37,528 nt of DNA from Marinobacterium halophilum (GCF_003014615.1 NZ_PYGI01000009.1:1-37528); one strand, 5' to 3'. Shown: positions 16,325-26,963, counted from the first letter of the stretch. The notes: generated by a model not told the origin, from the letters alone. Program-made: numbers and translations.

Positions 16325-17569
16325 ATGTCTCAAGATTTCAAACAAGCCGCCCTCGATTACCACGAGTTTCCTCGTCCGGGTAAGATCAGTGTAGAGCTTT
16401 CCACTGCAGCTGAGACTTCGCGTGATCTTTCCCTGGCATATTCGCCGGGCGTGGCCGAGCCGGTCCGCGAGATTGCCAAGGATCCTGATGCAGCGTATCG
16501 CTACACTGCCAAAGGTAACCTGGTTGCCGTGATCTCCAATGGTTCTGCCATTCTGGGTCTGGGAGACCTGGGACCGCTGGCCTCCAAGCCGGTGATGGAA
16601 GGTAAAGCCCTGCTGTTCAAGCGTTTCGCCAATATCGATTCCATCGATATCGAAGTGGACGCCGAAAGCCCGCAGGCCTTCATCGATACGGTTGCCCGTA
16701 TTGCTGAAACCTTTGGTGGCATCAACCTGGAAGACATCAAGGCGCCGGAATGCTTCGAGATTGAGCGTGTTCTGATCGAACGCTGCAACATTCCGGTATT
16801 CCATGACGACCAGCACGGCACGGCGATCGTGACCGCTGCCGGCATGATCAACGCACTGGAAATCGCAGGCAAAAAACTGGACGAAGCCCAGATCGTTTGC
16901 CTGGGTGCTGGTGCGGCTGCAAGTGCCTGCATGAAACTGCTGATCAACATGGGTGCCAAGGTCGAAAACATCTTCATGATTGACCGTAAGGGTGTGATCC
17001 ACTCCGGTCGCGAAGATCTGACTCCGGAAAAAGCGGCATTTGCCACTGAAACCGAAAAACGTACTCTGGAAGACGCAATCACCGACGCTGACGTATTTGT
17101 TGGCCTGTCTGGTCCTGATCTGCTGTCACCGGAAAACCTGCTGAAGATGGCGGACAACCCGATCGTCTTCGCTTGCGCGAACCCTGATCCTGAAATCAAG
17201 CCGGATCTGGCGCGTGCGACCCGTTCTGATGTGATCATGGCAACTGGCCGTTCGGATTACCCGAACCAGGTCAATAACGTACTGGGCTTCCCGTTCATCT
17301 TCCGTGGTGCTCTGGATATCCGTGCCAGCGCGATCAACGAAGAGATGAAAGCTGCCGCTGTACGTGCTCTGGCCGACCTGGCCAAGCAGCCGGTGACCGA
17401 TGAAGTGCTGAACGCATACGGTTTGCAGGAACTGTCCTTCGGCCGCGAATATATCCTGCCGAAAGCAACTGACTCACGTCTGTTGGGTGCAATTTCCTAC
17501 GCGGTTGCCAAAGCGGCCATCGATAGCGGCGTTGCCCGTCTGCCGATGCCGGAAAACTACCCGCTGTAA
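16325..17569 (+). CDS. maeB: Malic enzyme, short form
   Basis: A 414-residue malate dehydrogenase (oxaloacetate-decarboxylating) that makes pyruvate and reduced cofactor. It lacks the C-terminal phosphotransacetylase-like domain of E. coli MaeB (759 aa) and resembles the short Pseudomonas enzyme. The N-terminal malic domain carries LAYSPGVAEP and the catalytic lysine region. The metal-binding FHDDQHGTA and the nucleotide motif CLGAGAAASACMKLL follow. NAD versus NADP use cannot be decided by eye. ATG 16325 was chosen over an in-frame TTG at 16310. Codon use is strongly biased, suggesting high expression. A strong terminator follows. Confidence 0.93.
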   Translation: MSQDFKQAALDYHEFPRPGKISVELSTAAETSRDLSLAYSPGVAEPVREIAKDPDAAYRYTAKGNLVAVISNGSAILGLGDLGPLASKPVMEGKALLFKRFANIDSIDIEVDAESPQAFIDTVARIAETFGGINLEDIKAPECFEIERVLIERCNIPVFHDDQHGTAIVTAAGMINALEIAGKKLDEAQIVCLGAGAAASACMKLLINMGAKVENIFMIDRKGVIHSGREDLTPEKAAFATETEKRTLEDAITDADVFVGLSGPDLLSPENLLKMADNPIVFACANPDPEIKPDLARATRSDVIMATGRSDYPNQVNNVLGFPFIFRGALDIRASAINEEMKAAAVRALADLAKQPVTDEVLNAYGLQELSFGREYILPKATDSRLLGAISYAVAKAAIDSGVARLPMPENYPL

Positions 17570-17605
17570 TTGCCCGCTGTAAACAATTGACCTTCGGGTC
17601 GACAT

Positions 17606-17636
17606 AAAAAAACCGCTGCTCTGCAGCGGTTTTTTT
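17606..17636. terminator. Bidirectional terminator between maeB and mrcA
   Basis: Seven A, a 7-bp GC-rich stem arm (17613-17619), a TCT loop, the matching arm (17623-17629) and seven T form a symmetric terminator. It serves maeB from the left and mrcA, which ends at 17685, from the right. Confidence 0.9.
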
Positions 17637-17684
17637 GTGTCTGTGTTGTGCGGTAGCCAGGCATTTGCCTGGCTACCAAGAAGA

Positions 17685-20168
17685 TCAGTAACCGAAGATC
17701 GCTTCGGTTGCCGGAGCTTCCATCTGCTGTGCAGGGCTGCGGGCGGTCTCACGTGGCACATCTTCACTGCGGAAGTATTCGTACATGGCATTCTTCTGGC
17801 CACTGTAAGCACGCTTGCCGGTCGCTGGATCGATGCGTACGCGGACGATGCCATTGGGCACGGCTGGCGGGTTGTCCGGCATATCCTGCAGGGCTTCTTC
17901 CATGAAGTCGATCCAGATCGGCAGAGCACGGCTACTGCCATACTCGCCGCGCCCAAGCGGTGATGGCTGATCGAAACCGACCCATGTGGTGGCGACCAGG
18001 TCAGGGCTGAATCCACTGAACCACACATCCTTCTGTTCATTGGTGGTGCCGGTTTTGCCTGCAAGGTCGGTGCGCTCAAGTACCCGTGCACGGCTGCCAG
18101 TTCCGCGCGTGATGACATCACGCATGACATCGTAAATCAGGAAGGCGTTGCGCGGGCTGATGATGCGCGGTGCCGGTCGGGTGGCGTCCGTCAGTTGTTC
18201 TGGCGGCAGCAGGTGGGTGGTCAGGGAGCTGTCATTCGCGGTATCGGCGCTATCGCTGGTTGCTGCACTGGCGGCAGTCGCGAGCGTGTCAGCCTGAGTC
18301 GGTGCTGCCGTTTCCGGGCATTCCGGGCAAGCCTGTACCGGTGCGGCTTGCAATAGCAGCTGGCCGTCCGCATTTTCGATGCGGGCAATCAGGTAAGGGT
18401 CGACCAGGAAGCCGCCATTAGCCAGTGCGGCATAGCCGCGTGCGACCTGCAGCGGTGTGGCGCTGGCGCTACCCAGTGACAATGACAGGTTGCCCGGGAA
18501 CTTATCGGGTTCGAAGCCGAAGCGGAGGATGAACTCACGTGCCTGTTCGATCCCGAGGGCACGCATCAGACGGATGGAAACCAGGTTGCGCGAGCGGAAC
18601 AGGGCTTCACGCAGGCGGGTGGGGCCGTTGAACTTGCCGTTGTCGTTCTCGGGACGCCAGGCACCTTCCAGACTGACATCATGGAACACGACCGGGGCGT
18701 CGTTGATGATCGAGGCCGGCGTGAAGCCGTTTTCCAGTGCAGCGGTGTACAGGAACGGTTTGATGTTGGAGCCCGGCTGGCGATAAGCCTGAGTGGCCCG
18801 GTTGAATTTGTTGTGGTAGAAGCTGAAGCCCCCGGCCAGAGCGCGGACGGCACCATCCTGAGGGTTGAGTGCTACCAGTGCGCCCTGTACTTCCGGCATC
18901 TGGGTGAGGCGCAGCTGACCTTCATCATTCGGCATCACGCGAATGATATCGCCACGGGCCACCACGTCGGCAGGACGTTTCGGCTCGGGACCGGTCCAGT
19001 GTACGCTGCGGTAGGGGCGAGCCCACTTGATGCCATCCCAGCCGAGGCTGGCTTCTTCACCGCTGCTCAGCATCAGCTGTGCGCCGTCAGCGCTTACCTC
19101 CAGTACCAGTGCGGGCTCCAGACCGGCAAACGCCGTGTGCTGGCGCAGTGCGCTGAGCTGATCTTCATGGTTGAGCGTGGCGAGGTCGAGGCTGGCTTCA
19201 GCGCCCCGGTAGCCGTGCCGGTCAGTATAGTCGAGCAAACCGCGCCGCAGAGCCAGAGTGGCCTCTGCCTGCATGCGGCTGTCGACCGTGGCCCAGACTC
19301 GGTAGCCGTCGGTATACAGGGCGTCGCCGTAACGTGCGTACAGCTGCTGACGGATCATTTCGGCAATATAGGGGGCATCGAGTTCGATATCGCTGCGGTG
19401 GTAGCGAGCGGTTACCGGCGCGGCTACCGCTTCATCATGTGCTGCCTGGGAAATATAGCCGAGCAATAGCATGCGGCCCAAAATCCAGTTGCGTCGTTCT
19501 TCTGCCCGGTCCGGGTTGGTGATCGGGTTGAAGGCGGATGGTGCCTTGGGCAGGCCTGCAATCATGGCCAGCTGGGCCAGGCTCAGCTCATCCAGATTTT
19601 TGCCGTAATAAGTGTTGGCGGCCGCCCGAATGCCGTAGGCACGGTGTCCCAGATAGATCTGGTTGACGTACAGTTCCAGAATCTCCTGCTTGTTCAGCTC
19701 CTGCTCAATCTGCAGGGCGAGTAGAATCTCGATGAACTTGCGGCGAAAGGTCTGTTCACGGGTCAGGAAGAAGTTCTTGGCGACCTGCATGGTAATGGTC
19801 GAGCCGCCGCTCTGAATGCTGCCGGTGGATGCGAGCTGCAGTGCCGCACGGCTCAAGCCCTTGATGTCGATACCGAAATGATCAAAAAACCGGGCATCCT
19901 CGGCGGCTTGCAAAGCTTTGACGAAATCATCCGGAATCTGGTCGAAACTTACGGGCGCGCGCTTTTTCTCGCCAAACTCGGCGATCAGCTTGTCATCGCT
20001 CGAATAGATGCGCAGCGGCGTCTGGAATTGAACATCGCGCAGGGTTTGCACGTCAGGCAGCTCGGGGCTGAAATAGTAAAACACCCCGGCAAACGCGATG
20101 GCACCCGTTAAGACGCCAATCAGAGACAGAGTAATGAGCCATTTGCAGAGTCGTTTCAGAATACGCAT
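17685..20168 (-). CDS. mrcA: Penicillin-binding protein 1A
   Basis: An 827-residue bifunctional peptidoglycan synthase (also called ponA). A short cytoplasmic tail and one transmembrane helix (about 11-33) are followed by a GT51 glycosyltransferase domain with catalytic Glu90 (EDARFFDHFG) and GGSTITMQVAKN. An OB-like insert follows. The transpeptidase domain has SxxK at Ser467-Lys470 (GSNIKPF), SxN (SRN) and KTG (Lys705, GKTGTTNE). A low-complexity insert with CPEC and an Ala/Thr/Ser/Asp-rich stretch interrupts the transpeptidase domain. It is divergent from pilM, an arrangement conserved in many gammaproteobacteria. Confidence 0.97.
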   Translation of the reverse strand: MRILKRLCKWLITLSLIGVLTGAIAFAGVFYYFSPELPDVQTLRDVQFQTPLRIYSSDDKLIAEFGEKKRAPVSFDQIPDDFVKALQAAEDARFFDHFGIDIKGLSRAALQLASTGSIQSGGSTITMQVAKNFFLTREQTFRRKFIEILLALQIEQELNKQEILELYVNQIYLGHRAYGIRAAANTYYGKNLDELSLAQLAMIAGLPKAPSAFNPITNPDRAEERRNWILGRMLLLGYISQAAHDEAVAAPVTARYHRSDIELDAPYIAEMIRQQLYARYGDALYTDGYRVWATVDSRMQAEATLALRRGLLDYTDRHGYRGAEASLDLATLNHEDQLSALRQHTAFAGLEPALVLEVSADGAQLMLSSGEEASLGWDGIKWARPYRSVHWTGPEPKRPADVVARGDIIRVMPNDEGQLRLTQMPEVQGALVALNPQDGAVRALAGGFSFYHNKFNRATQAYRQPGSNIKPFLYTAALENGFTPASIINDAPVVFHDVSLEGAWRPENDNGKFNGPTRLREALFRSRNLVSIRLMRALGIEQAREFILRFGFEPDKFPGNLSLSLGSASATPLQVARGYAALANGGFLVDPYLIARIENADGQLLLQAAPVQACPECPETAAPTQADTLATAASAATSDSADTANDSSLTTHLLPPEQLTDATRPAPRIISPRNAFLIYDVMRDVITRGTGSRARVLERTDLAGKTGTTNEQKDVWFSGFSPDLVATTWVGFDQPSPLGRGEYGSSRALPIWIDFMEEALQDMPDNPPAVPNGIVRVRIDPATGKRAYSGQKNAMYEYFRSEDVPRETARSPAQQMEAPATEAIFGY

Positions 20169-20209
20169 GCCGACCTTTGATAATCCGGTAAAAAAAATAG
20201 AGCTGGATC

Positions 20210-20237
20210 ATTATATAGGTGTAAGTGACGTGGTCTA
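20210..20237 (-). promoter_or_regulatory. Candidate promoter of mrcA
   Basis: Read leftward, TAGACC (20232-20237) and an exact TATAAT (20210-20215) are spaced by 16 bases. The predicted start lies about 35 bases before the mrcA ATG. The divergent pilM promoter is less clear (TACATT at about 20275). Confidence 0.5.
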
Positions 20238-20325
20238 CAGGGAGCGAGCAGTTTAAATTGTCGCCGAATCAGGCTACATTGTGACCGTCTGCGGGACTTC
20301 ATCTGATTGATATAAGGAAAATGTC

Positions 20326-21384
20326 GTGCTCAGCTTCTTAAAGCCAAAAACTGCTGGCTGGGTGGGAGTGGATATCGGATCCGCTTCTGTCAAGTTGGTA
20401 GCACTTACCAAACATGGACAGTCGTATCAGATCGAAGGCTATGCGATCGTTTCCTTGCCGCCGACAGCGGTCGTGGACGGTAACGTCGAGACTCCCGATG
20501 AAGTTTCCGATGCTATTGAGCGTGGTCTCAAGATTTGCGGTGTCAGTCTGTCACATGCGGTGACAGCCGTGCCCGCATCGGCGGTGATTACCAAGCGTCT
20601 TGAAATCAGCAATGCATTCGTTGGTATGGAGCTGGAGGAACAGGTGCAGGTCGAGGCCGACCAGTTTATTCCCTATCCTCTGGACGAAGTTGCACTGGAT
20701 TTTGAAGTGCAGGGGCCGGTTGACAAGGCACCGGAACTCAATGAAATCCTGCTGGTTGCCTGTCGCCGGGATGACACCGAAAGCCGCGAAGAAGCGATTA
20801 ATGGCTCCGGGCTCAAGTGTGAAGTGATCGATATCGACACCTACGCCATTGAGCGTACGCTGCCGCTGTTGGAGCAGGGCGAGCCCGGTGGGCAATTGGT
20901 GGGTATTGTGGATATCGGTGCCGCCACGTTGACGCTGAATGTGTTCCGGAGCAACAAGATCATTTATAACCGCGAGCAGGCTTTTGGCGGTAATGACCTT
21001 ACCAACATGATCCATCAGCACAAGGGTGTTGCAGTCGCCGAGGTTGAGCGTCTGTTGCACACGGGAGAGCTGGATGAAGACACCATGAATACGCTGGTGT
21101 TGCCGTTCCGGCAAACGGTTGTGCAGCAGGTGTCACGTGCGCTTCAGTTCTACTATTCGTCAGGTTCACAGGGGCAGCTGGGCAAGTTGTATCTTGCTGG
21201 TGGTACAGCAGGGCTGGACGGCCTGGCGACCATGGTGGCGGACGAGGTGGGTGTTGGTACCCAGATTGCCAATCCATTCCTCAACATGCAGGTAGCCTCC
21301 AAGATCAATACGGCACGGCTGCAGAAGGATGCGCCCAGTTTGCTTAAGGCCTGTGGTCTGGCGCAACGAAGCTTCGATATTTAG
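20326..21384 (+). CDS. pilM: Type IV pilus assembly protein PilM
   Basis: A 352-residue actin-like (FtsA-fold) cytoplasmic ATPase that binds the N-terminus of PilN and links the pilus motor to the alignment complex. The phosphate-binding loops GVDIGSASVKLV and GIVDIGAATLTL are visible. The start is GTG at 20326, with AAGGAAA just upstream. An ATG at 20321 is in another frame and makes only six codons. It heads the pilMNOPQ operon. Confidence 0.95.
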   Translation: MLSFLKPKTAGWVGVDIGSASVKLVALTKHGQSYQIEGYAIVSLPPTAVVDGNVETPDEVSDAIERGLKICGVSLSHAVTAVPASAVITKRLEISNAFVGMELEEQVQVEADQFIPYPLDEVALDFEVQGPVDKAPELNEILLVACRRDDTESREEAINGSGLKCEVIDIDTYAIERTLPLLEQGEPGGQLVGIVDIGAATLTLNVFRSNKIIYNREQAFGGNDLTNMIHQHKGVAVAEVERLLHTGELDEDTMNTLVLPFRQTVVQQVSRALQFYYSSGSQGQLGKLYLAGGTAGLDGLATMVADEVGVGTQIANPFLNMQVASKINTARLQKDAPSLLKACGLAQRSFDI

Positions 21385-21402
21385 GGATCATAGGGATTAT
21401 GT

Positions 21403-21951
21403 ATGGCACGTATTAACCTCAGACCCTGGCGTGAAGAGCGTAATGAGCGGCTGCAAAAGCGTTTCATCGGCAATATTGTTGGTGCGGCACTGCTGGGCGG
21501 ACTGGTCGTCCTGGGCATCAGTTACTATTACGACGTTCAGATGGAACGCCAGAATGTCCGCAACAGCTACCTGAAGGCCGAGATCGTCAAGCTGGATCAG
21601 AAGATCAAGGAAATTCAGGAGCTAAGGGCAAAGCGTGAGCGTCTGCTCGAACGCCTGCAGGCCATTCAACAGCTGCAGGGCAACCGGCCCATTATCGTGC
21701 GCAACTTTGATGAGCTGGTGCGCGTGCTGCCGGATGGCATTCAATATGACTCCCTGATCCGTCGTGGAGAGGTCATAACCATTGAAGGTATGGCTGAAGA
21801 TAATAACGACATATCCGGATTGATGCGTCGGCTGGATGCCTCCATCTGGTTCAAGGAACCGAATTTGCGTCAGGTTGACAAGGCGGGTGCGGAGCAACGT
21901 TTCAATATGAATGTCGGCATGACACGCCCTGATGCTGAGGAGGCAAAATAA
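21403..21951 (+). CDS. pilN: Type IV pilus assembly protein PilN
   Basis: A 182-residue bitopic inner-membrane protein. The short cytoplasmic peptide MARINLRPWRE is the conserved PilM-binding motif (INLLPWR-like). One transmembrane helix follows (about 23-43), then a coiled-coil and a ferredoxin-like periplasmic domain that pairs with PilO. It starts 18 bases after pilM, and pilO follows after 1 base. Confidence 0.95.
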   Translation: MARINLRPWREERNERLQKRFIGNIVGAALLGGLVVLGISYYYDVQMERQNVRNSYLKAEIVKLDQKIKEIQELRAKRERLLERLQAIQQLQGNRPIIVRNFDELVRVLPDGIQYDSLIRRGEVITIEGMAEDNNDISGLMRRLDASIWFKEPNLRQVDKAGAEQRFNMNVGMTRPDAEEAK

Positions 21952-21952
21952 A

Positions 21953-22558
21953 ATGGATGCCAACTCATTCAAGACCGCCTTCCAAGGCTTTGACATCAAT
22001 AATGTGGACGCTAACCAAGCGGGTAATTGGCCGATTGGGGTCAAAATTGTTGTTTACCTGCTGGTATTTGCCCTTGTGCTAGGGGGGGGCGTTCACTTCC
22101 TCATCAAAGACAAGCATATCGCGGTCGAACGCGAAGTGGTGAAGGAGCGTGAGTTCAAGCAGGAGTATCAGACCAAGGCGTTTCAGGTTGCCAGTCTGGA
22201 TGCGCTACGCAAGCAGATGGCTGACGTGGAAGGGCGCTTTGCCGAACTGCTGACTCAGCTGCCGACGGATAAGGAAGTGCCGGGCCTGCTCGAGGATATT
22301 ACCGAGATTGGCAAGAATGCGGGCCTTGAGTTCAACCTGATTGCACTGGAACCTGAACGTAAGGAACAGTTCTATGTCGAGCTGCCCATCCGTATCCTTG
22401 TGCGCGGCAATTATCACCAAATGAGCGAATTTGTCAGTGGTGTGGCTGCCATCAAGCGTATTGTGACCTTGCACAATTTCTCGCTTGAGCCCGATGATGA
22501 TAATGCGCTGTTAATGGAAATCACCGCGAAGACCTACCGCTATGATGATACGAAATAA
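21953..22558 (+). CDS. pilO: Type IV pilus assembly protein PilO
   Basis: A 201-residue bitopic inner-membrane protein, the partner of PilN in the alignment complex. It has one transmembrane helix (IVVYLLVFALVLGGGVHFLI), a coiled-coil stretch (residues 60-100) and a C-terminal ferredoxin-like fold. The ATG at 21953 has AGGAGG about 10 bases upstream within pilN; a longer upstream frame was rejected. Its end overlaps pilP by 17 bases, implying coupled translation. Confidence 0.95.
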   Translation: MDANSFKTAFQGFDINNVDANQAGNWPIGVKIVVYLLVFALVLGGGVHFLIKDKHIAVEREVVKEREFKQEYQTKAFQVASLDALRKQMADVEGRFAELLTQLPTDKEVPGLLEDITEIGKNAGLEFNLIALEPERKEQFYVELPIRILVRGNYHQMSEFVSGVAAIKRIVTLHNFSLEPDDDNALLMEITAKTYRYDDTK

Positions 22559-23102
22559 GATACGACAGGGAGTGCGCCTCGGGCTTGCGCTGAGCGTCAT
22601 ATTGCCTTTGACGGGCTGTATCTGGGTGGATGACACTCAGGATCTGCAGCGTTACACGCGTGAACAGCAGGCGCGTCCGAGCGGCCGCATAGAGCCCTTG
22701 CCGACGTTCAAACCCTATGAAAGTTTCGTTTATGAGGGCTCCAGCCTGCGCGACCCCTTCCGGCCGTTGGTGCGTAATGCGCCCGGGCGTGATGACATCG
22801 CCGGTGATGACGCCATCAAGCCGAACCAGGATCGCCCGAAAGAGTACCTTGAAGAGTTTTCGGTTGATCAACTTAACATGGTTGGCATCATTACCGAGCC
22901 GGGTGGCAGTACCTTGTGGGCGTTGATTGAAGACCCGAACCAGGAAGTCCACCGCGTGGTGGCGGGTAATTATCTCGGTAATGACCATGGTGAAGTGACC
23001 ACCATCAACGAGCGCGGGTTGGAATTGGTAGAAATTATTTCAAATGGACGAGGCGGGTGGATGAAACGCCCACGCTCTCTGACGCTGGAACAGCAGGATT
23101 GA
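22542..23102 (+). CDS. pilP: Type IV pilus lipoprotein PilP
   Basis: A 186-residue inner-membrane lipoprotein with a lipobox at LPLTGC (Cys26). An extended N-terminal region is followed by a C-terminal beta-sandwich domain (SSLRDPFRPLV... and LNMVGIITEPGGSTLWALI) that binds the PilQ secretin and links it to PilNO. Two adjacent ATGs (22542, 22545) are possible starts. It overlaps pilO by 17 bases and ends 5 bases before pilQ. Confidence 0.95.
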   Translation: MMIRNKIRQGVRLGLALSVILPLTGCIWVDDTQDLQRYTREQQARPSGRIEPLPTFKPYESFVYEGSSLRDPFRPLVRNAPGRDDIAGDDAIKPNQDRPKEYLEEFSVDQLNMVGIITEPGGSTLWALIEDPNQEVHRVVAGNYLGNDHGEVTTINERGLELVEIISNGRGGWMKRPRSLTLEQQD

Positions 23103-23107
23103 TAAGG

Positions 23108-25285
23108 ATGCAGACCGTGAATAGAGACAGACGGATCGAAACCAACCGGATGCAGACCCGATACCTGGGACCATTCTGGCTCATGCTCAGTGCAGTGCTG
23201 CTGATGTGCTTCACGCGTGCTGCCGTAGCGCAAAATGCCGTATTGCAGGATGTGAACTTTGCCTCGTTGCCGGGGAAAAAGGTCGAAGTGCAGATGACCT
23301 TCGATACCGCTCCGCCGGAGGTCAAGGCCTACCTGATTGAAATGCCGCCCAGACTGGTCATGGACCTGTGGGGAGCCAGCAGTGCAATGGCGCAGAAGAT
23401 GCTGGCGGTCAAATCCGGTGATGTCGATAGTCTGCATTTTGCCGAAGCCAATGGCCGTCTGCGAATCGTAACCAACCTGAATGCCATGGTGGGTTACAAC
23501 GTGCAGACGCAAGGCAACACCCTGCTGCTGGAATTGGGCAGTGATGTGGCCGCGCCGGCCAATACGGTATCCACACCGGTTGCGCACCCGCAGACAACGG
23601 CGGCTGGATCAGAGGCCACCAGCAATCGTACTGCCCAGGCTGAAGTGGCAGGTATCGACTTCCGTCGTTTGGAAGGTGACCGTGGGCGTGTGGTGATTGA
23701 TTTGGGCACGACCGGCGCTGATCTCGATATTGTTGAGGAAGGCAATAATGTTGTGGTCAACCTGAAAGGTGCCAACCTGAAGCCTGGTCTGCAGCAGCGT
23801 TTGGATGTGCAGGATTTTGCCACCCCGGTCAATTACGTCGACACCCTGGTCAAAGGCGACAGCGCCACGATCCTGATCACGCCGTCAGCAGCACCTTATG
23901 ACTACATGGCCTACCAGAGCGGCAATCAGCTGATACTGGACTTCAAGTCCATGACCCAGGCTGATCAGCAAGCGCAGAAGGACCTGTTTCCTTACAGCGG
24001 CGAGAAGATCGATCTGAACTTCCAGAATGTGGAAATTCGTACCGTATTGCAGATCATTGCCGAAGTGGCCGAGAAAAACCTCGTGGTCAGTGACAATGTG
24101 CAGGGCGACATTACCTTGCGTCTGAAAAATGTACCCTGGGATCAGGCACTGGATATCGTGCTGCAGACCAAGGGGCTGGATAAGCGTGAAGCCGGTAACG
24201 TCTTGCTGATAGGGACTGTAGCCGAAATCGCCGAGCGTGAAGCGGTGGAAATGCAGAGCCAGCAGAGTGAGATTACCGTTGCGCCGCTAATAACTGATTT
24301 TATTCAAATTGATTATCGCAAGGCTTCTGATATCAAGGATCGCCTCGTTGAGGCTATGATGATATCCGAGCGTGGTTTCGTGTTGGCAGATGACGAAACT
24401 AATACGCTGATGGTACGAGAAACCGTCAAAAAGGTCGGTGAAATCAGAAACACAATCAAGCAATTTGATGTTGAAGTGGCTCAGGTCATGGTGCAAGCGC
24501 GGTTGGTAACAGCATCCAATACGGCGGCTAAGGAACTTGGGATTCGCTGGGGCGCAGGTTTCAAGAACGATCGTTGGAGCGTAGGTGGTTCACCGAATTT
24601 CCCGTCTACTCCTGTTGTCCACAACCCTATTTTGAGTAGTGACCAAGCTGAAGCTGTTGAAGATTCGGAAGCGCTTAAAGAAAATATGACTATCCCGGGT
24701 AACTTGATGGTTGACCTGGGTATCGAGAAAGCAACGTCGGGTCTTGCGTTTGGTTTCCTTACTAATCGTTTTCTGCTATCCGCTGAGCTTTTAGCCATGC
24801 AATCAGACGGTAAGCTGGAAATTGTTTCCCAGCCAAAGGTTATCACAACCAATGGTAAGCCAGCTGTCATCAAGGCAGGTCAGGAAATCCCGACCCGTAC
24901 GATTGACAGTGATGGGAAAGCTACAGTTGAGTGGAAGGAAGTAGTATTGAAACTGGATGTGGTGCCACAAATTATTCCTGGGGATAAGGTACAATTAGAC
25001 TTGATCATCACTGAAGACTCCGTCGGCGAGGTGTACGATGAGTTGGGTAACCGGTTGATCAACAAGCAAGAGCTCAGGACATCCATTGTTGTGAGTGATG
25101 GGGAAACGGTTGTCTTGGGTGGTGTTTTGCGTAATCAGACCAGTGAAAATGTATCCAAGACACCATTCTTGGGAGATCTGCCGGTAGTGGGTAATTTGTT
25201 TAGAAGTCGAATTGCGGGCAACGAAAAACGTGAACTCCTGATCTTCATCACTCCGCAGATGATCCGTGAGTCACTCAGACGATAA
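23108..25285 (+). CDS. pilQ: Type IV pilus secretin PilQ
   Basis: A 725-residue outer-membrane secretin through which the pilus exits. After a signal peptide (to about AVAQN) there are two AMIN domains that bind peptidoglycan and an STN/N0 domain (ISLNFQ-type stretch [19 protein letters not shown]). Next come N1 and the C-terminal secretin core ([47 protein letters not shown]). Start choice is unclear: ATG 23108 has AGGA 9 bases upstream, while GTG 23117 has TAAGGA 8 bases upstream. From about 24280 to the end the DNA is noticeably more AT-rich than the first half. Confidence 0.95.
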   Translation: MQTVNRDRRIETNRMQTRYLGPFWLMLSAVLLMCFTRAAVAQNAVLQDVNFASLPGKKVEVQMTFDTAPPEVKAYLIEMPPRLVMDLWGASSAMAQKMLAVKSGDVDSLHFAEANGRLRIVTNLNAMVGYNVQTQGNTLLLELGSDVAAPANTVSTPVAHPQTTAAGSEATSNRTAQAEVAGIDFRRLEGDRGRVVIDLGTTGADLDIVEEGNNVVVNLKGANLKPGLQQRLDVQDFATPVNYVDTLVKGDSATILITPSAAPYDYMAYQSGNQLILDFKSMTQADQQAQKDLFPYSGEKIDLNFQNVEIRTVLQIIAEVAEKNLVVSDNVQGDITLRLKNVPWDQALDIVLQTKGLDKREAGNVLLIGTVAEIAEREAVEMQSQQSEITVAPLITDFIQIDYRKASDIKDRLVEAMMISERGFVLADDETNTLMVRETVKKVGEIRNTIKQFDVEVAQVMVQARLVTASNTAAKELGIRWGAGFKNDRWSVGGSPNFPSTPVVHNPILSSDQAEAVEDSEALKENMTIPGNLMVDLGIEKATSGLAFGFLTNRFLLSAELLAMQSDGKLEIVSQPKVITTNGKPAVIKAGQEIPTRTIDSDGKATVEWKEVVLKLDVVPQIIPGDKVQLDLIITEDSVGEVYDELGNRLINKQELRTSIVVSDGETVVLGGVLRNQTSENVSKTPFLGDLPVVGNLFRSRIAGNEKRELLIFITPQMIRESLRR

Positions 25286-25305
25286 GTACAAAGAGCTGTA
25301 ACAAT

Positions 25306-25833
25306 TTGAATGTGTTCCTAATTGGCCCTATGGGTGCTGGCAAAAGCACCATAGGGCGTTTGCTTTCTCAGGAGCTGGGGCTGGCGTTTCACGATTCCGA
25401 TCGTGAAATCGAAGCCAGGGCCGGCACCAACATTCCCTGGATCTTCGACGTCGAAGGTGAGGCCGGATTTCGCCAGCGCGAAGAGGCCGCCATTGACGAG
25501 CTGACCCAGCTGGACAACATCGTGCTTGCTACTGGCGGCGGTGCCGTCATGCGTGAGGCCAACCGCCAGTATCTGCAAGGTCGGGGGACGGTGGTCTATC
25601 TGCACACCTCCATTGACCAGCAGCTGGAACGCACCGCCAAAGATCGTAACCGCCCTCTGCTGCAGACGGAAAACCCCAGAGCAGTACTGGAGGCGCTGAT
25701 TACAACGCGTGATCCGCTGTACCGTGACTGCTGTGACCTGCTGATTAAAACGGATCGACGTCACCCCAAGGGTGTCGTCAACGATATCATCCGTTTCATC
25801 AAGCGGCAGCAGCCCCTGCAAAACATAGACTAA
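25306..25833 (+). CDS. aroK: Shikimate kinase
   Basis: A 175-residue P-loop kinase that phosphorylates shikimate in aromatic amino-acid synthesis. Walker A is GPMGAGKST. The substrate residues Asp (HDSDREIE) and Arg (FRQREEAA), the GGGAV motif and the lid (RNRPLL) are present. No ATG is available before the P-loop: the start is TTG 25306 or GTG 25312, both with a weak AAGAG site upstream. It lies 20 bases after pilQ, as in Pseudomonas, and 22 bases before aroB. Confidence 0.95.
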   Translation: MNVFLIGPMGAGKSTIGRLLSQELGLAFHDSDREIEARAGTNIPWIFDVEGEAGFRQREEAAIDELTQLDNIVLATGGGAVMREANRQYLQGRGTVVYLHTSIDQQLERTAKDRNRPLLQTENPRAVLEALITTRDPLYRDCCDLLIKTDRRHPKGVVNDIIRFIKRQQPLQNID

Positions 25834-25855
25834 CGCGCTTTCCGGAGACCTCTTG

Positions 25856-26944
25856 ATGCAAACGCTGAACGTTGACCTGGGGGAGCGCAGCTACCCCATT
25901 CATATCGGCCAGAATCTGTTGACCCAGCCACTGTTGGCCCCCTTCATCAAGGGGCGCCAGGTGATGGTGGTGAGCAATGAAACGGTGGCCCCGTTGTATC
26001 TTGAAACTCTGCTGGCGCAGCTGTCCGGGTTCCAGGTGGATCGCGTTATCCTGCCGGACGGCGAATCCTTCAAGACGCTGGAGCAGATCGAACGCATTTT
26101 CGATGCCTTGCTGACACAGCGCCACAACCGCACTACCACCTTGATCGCATTGGGTGGCGGCGTGATCGGCGACATGACCGGGTTTGCGGCGGCCTGCTAT
26201 CAGCGTGGCGTGGCTTTTATTCAGGTGCCGACAACGCTGCTGTCTCAGGTTGATTCATCCGTTGGCGGTAAAACCGGCGTCAATCACCCACTGGGCAAAA
26301 ACATGATTGGTGCGTTTCACCAGCCCCAGGTGGTGCTGGCGGATACATCTGTACTGAGCACGTTGCCCGAGCGGGAGCTATCGGCCGGGCTGGCTGAAGT
26401 GATCAAATACGGGCTTATCCACGATGTCGAATTTTTGACATGGCTGGAGCAGAATATGTCCCCCTTACGTCAACGTAACCCTGATGCCCTGGCGTATGCG
26501 ATTTACCGCTCCTGCGAGATCAAGGCCGAAATGGTGGCGCTGGATGAACGTGAGTCCGGTGTGCGCGCCCTGCTGAACCTGGGGCATACCTTCGGTCACG
26601 CGATTGAAACGGACCGTGGCTATGGTCAATGGCTGCACGGTGAGGCCGTCGGCGCGGGCATGATGATGGCGGCTGACCTGTCGGCGCGTCTGGGTTGGTT
26701 GTCACAGGCGGATCTGGATCGTGTGCGTCGCGTGTTGGAGGCGGCAGGGCTGCCAGTCGTTCCACCAACCGAGATGAGCGCGGAGCGCTTCCTGGAACTG
26801 ATGGCAGTGGATAAAAAAGTGATCGATGGCAACCTGCGGCTGGTCTTGCTGCAGTGCTTGGGAGATGCGGTGGTGACCGATGATTTTCCGGTTGACGCTT
26901 TGACCGCAACCTTGACGGCCGGCGACGCGTTGGGGCAGGTGTGA
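25856..26944 (+). CDS. aroB: 3-dehydroquinate synthase
   Basis: A 362-residue NAD- and metal-dependent enzyme that converts DAHP to 3-dehydroquinate, the second step of the shikimate pathway. The NAD-binding [13 protein letters not shown] and the [21 protein letters not shown] block are visible. The metal ligands are Glu in AEVIKYG, His in [11 protein letters not shown] and a later His ([10 protein letters not shown]). ATG 25856 has GGAG 9 bases upstream; an adjacent TTG was rejected. It forms an operon with aroK and the damX-like gene. Confidence 0.97.
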   Translation: MQTLNVDLGERSYPIHIGQNLLTQPLLAPFIKGRQVMVVSNETVAPLYLETLLAQLSGFQVDRVILPDGESFKTLEQIERIFDALLTQRHNRTTTLIALGGGVIGDMTGFAAACYQRGVAFIQVPTTLLSQVDSSVGGKTGVNHPLGKNMIGAFHQPQVVLADTSVLSTLPERELSAGLAEVIKYGLIHDVEFLTWLEQNMSPLRQRNPDALAYAIYRSCEIKAEMVALDERESGVRALLNLGHTFGHAIETDRGYGQWLHGEAVGAGMMMAADLSARLGWLSQADLDRVRRVLEAAGLPVVPPTEMSAERFLELMAVDKKVIDGNLRLVLLQCLGDAVVTDDFPVDALTATLTAGDALGQV

Positions 26945-26963
26945 CCACGGCAGGATGTCAGCG

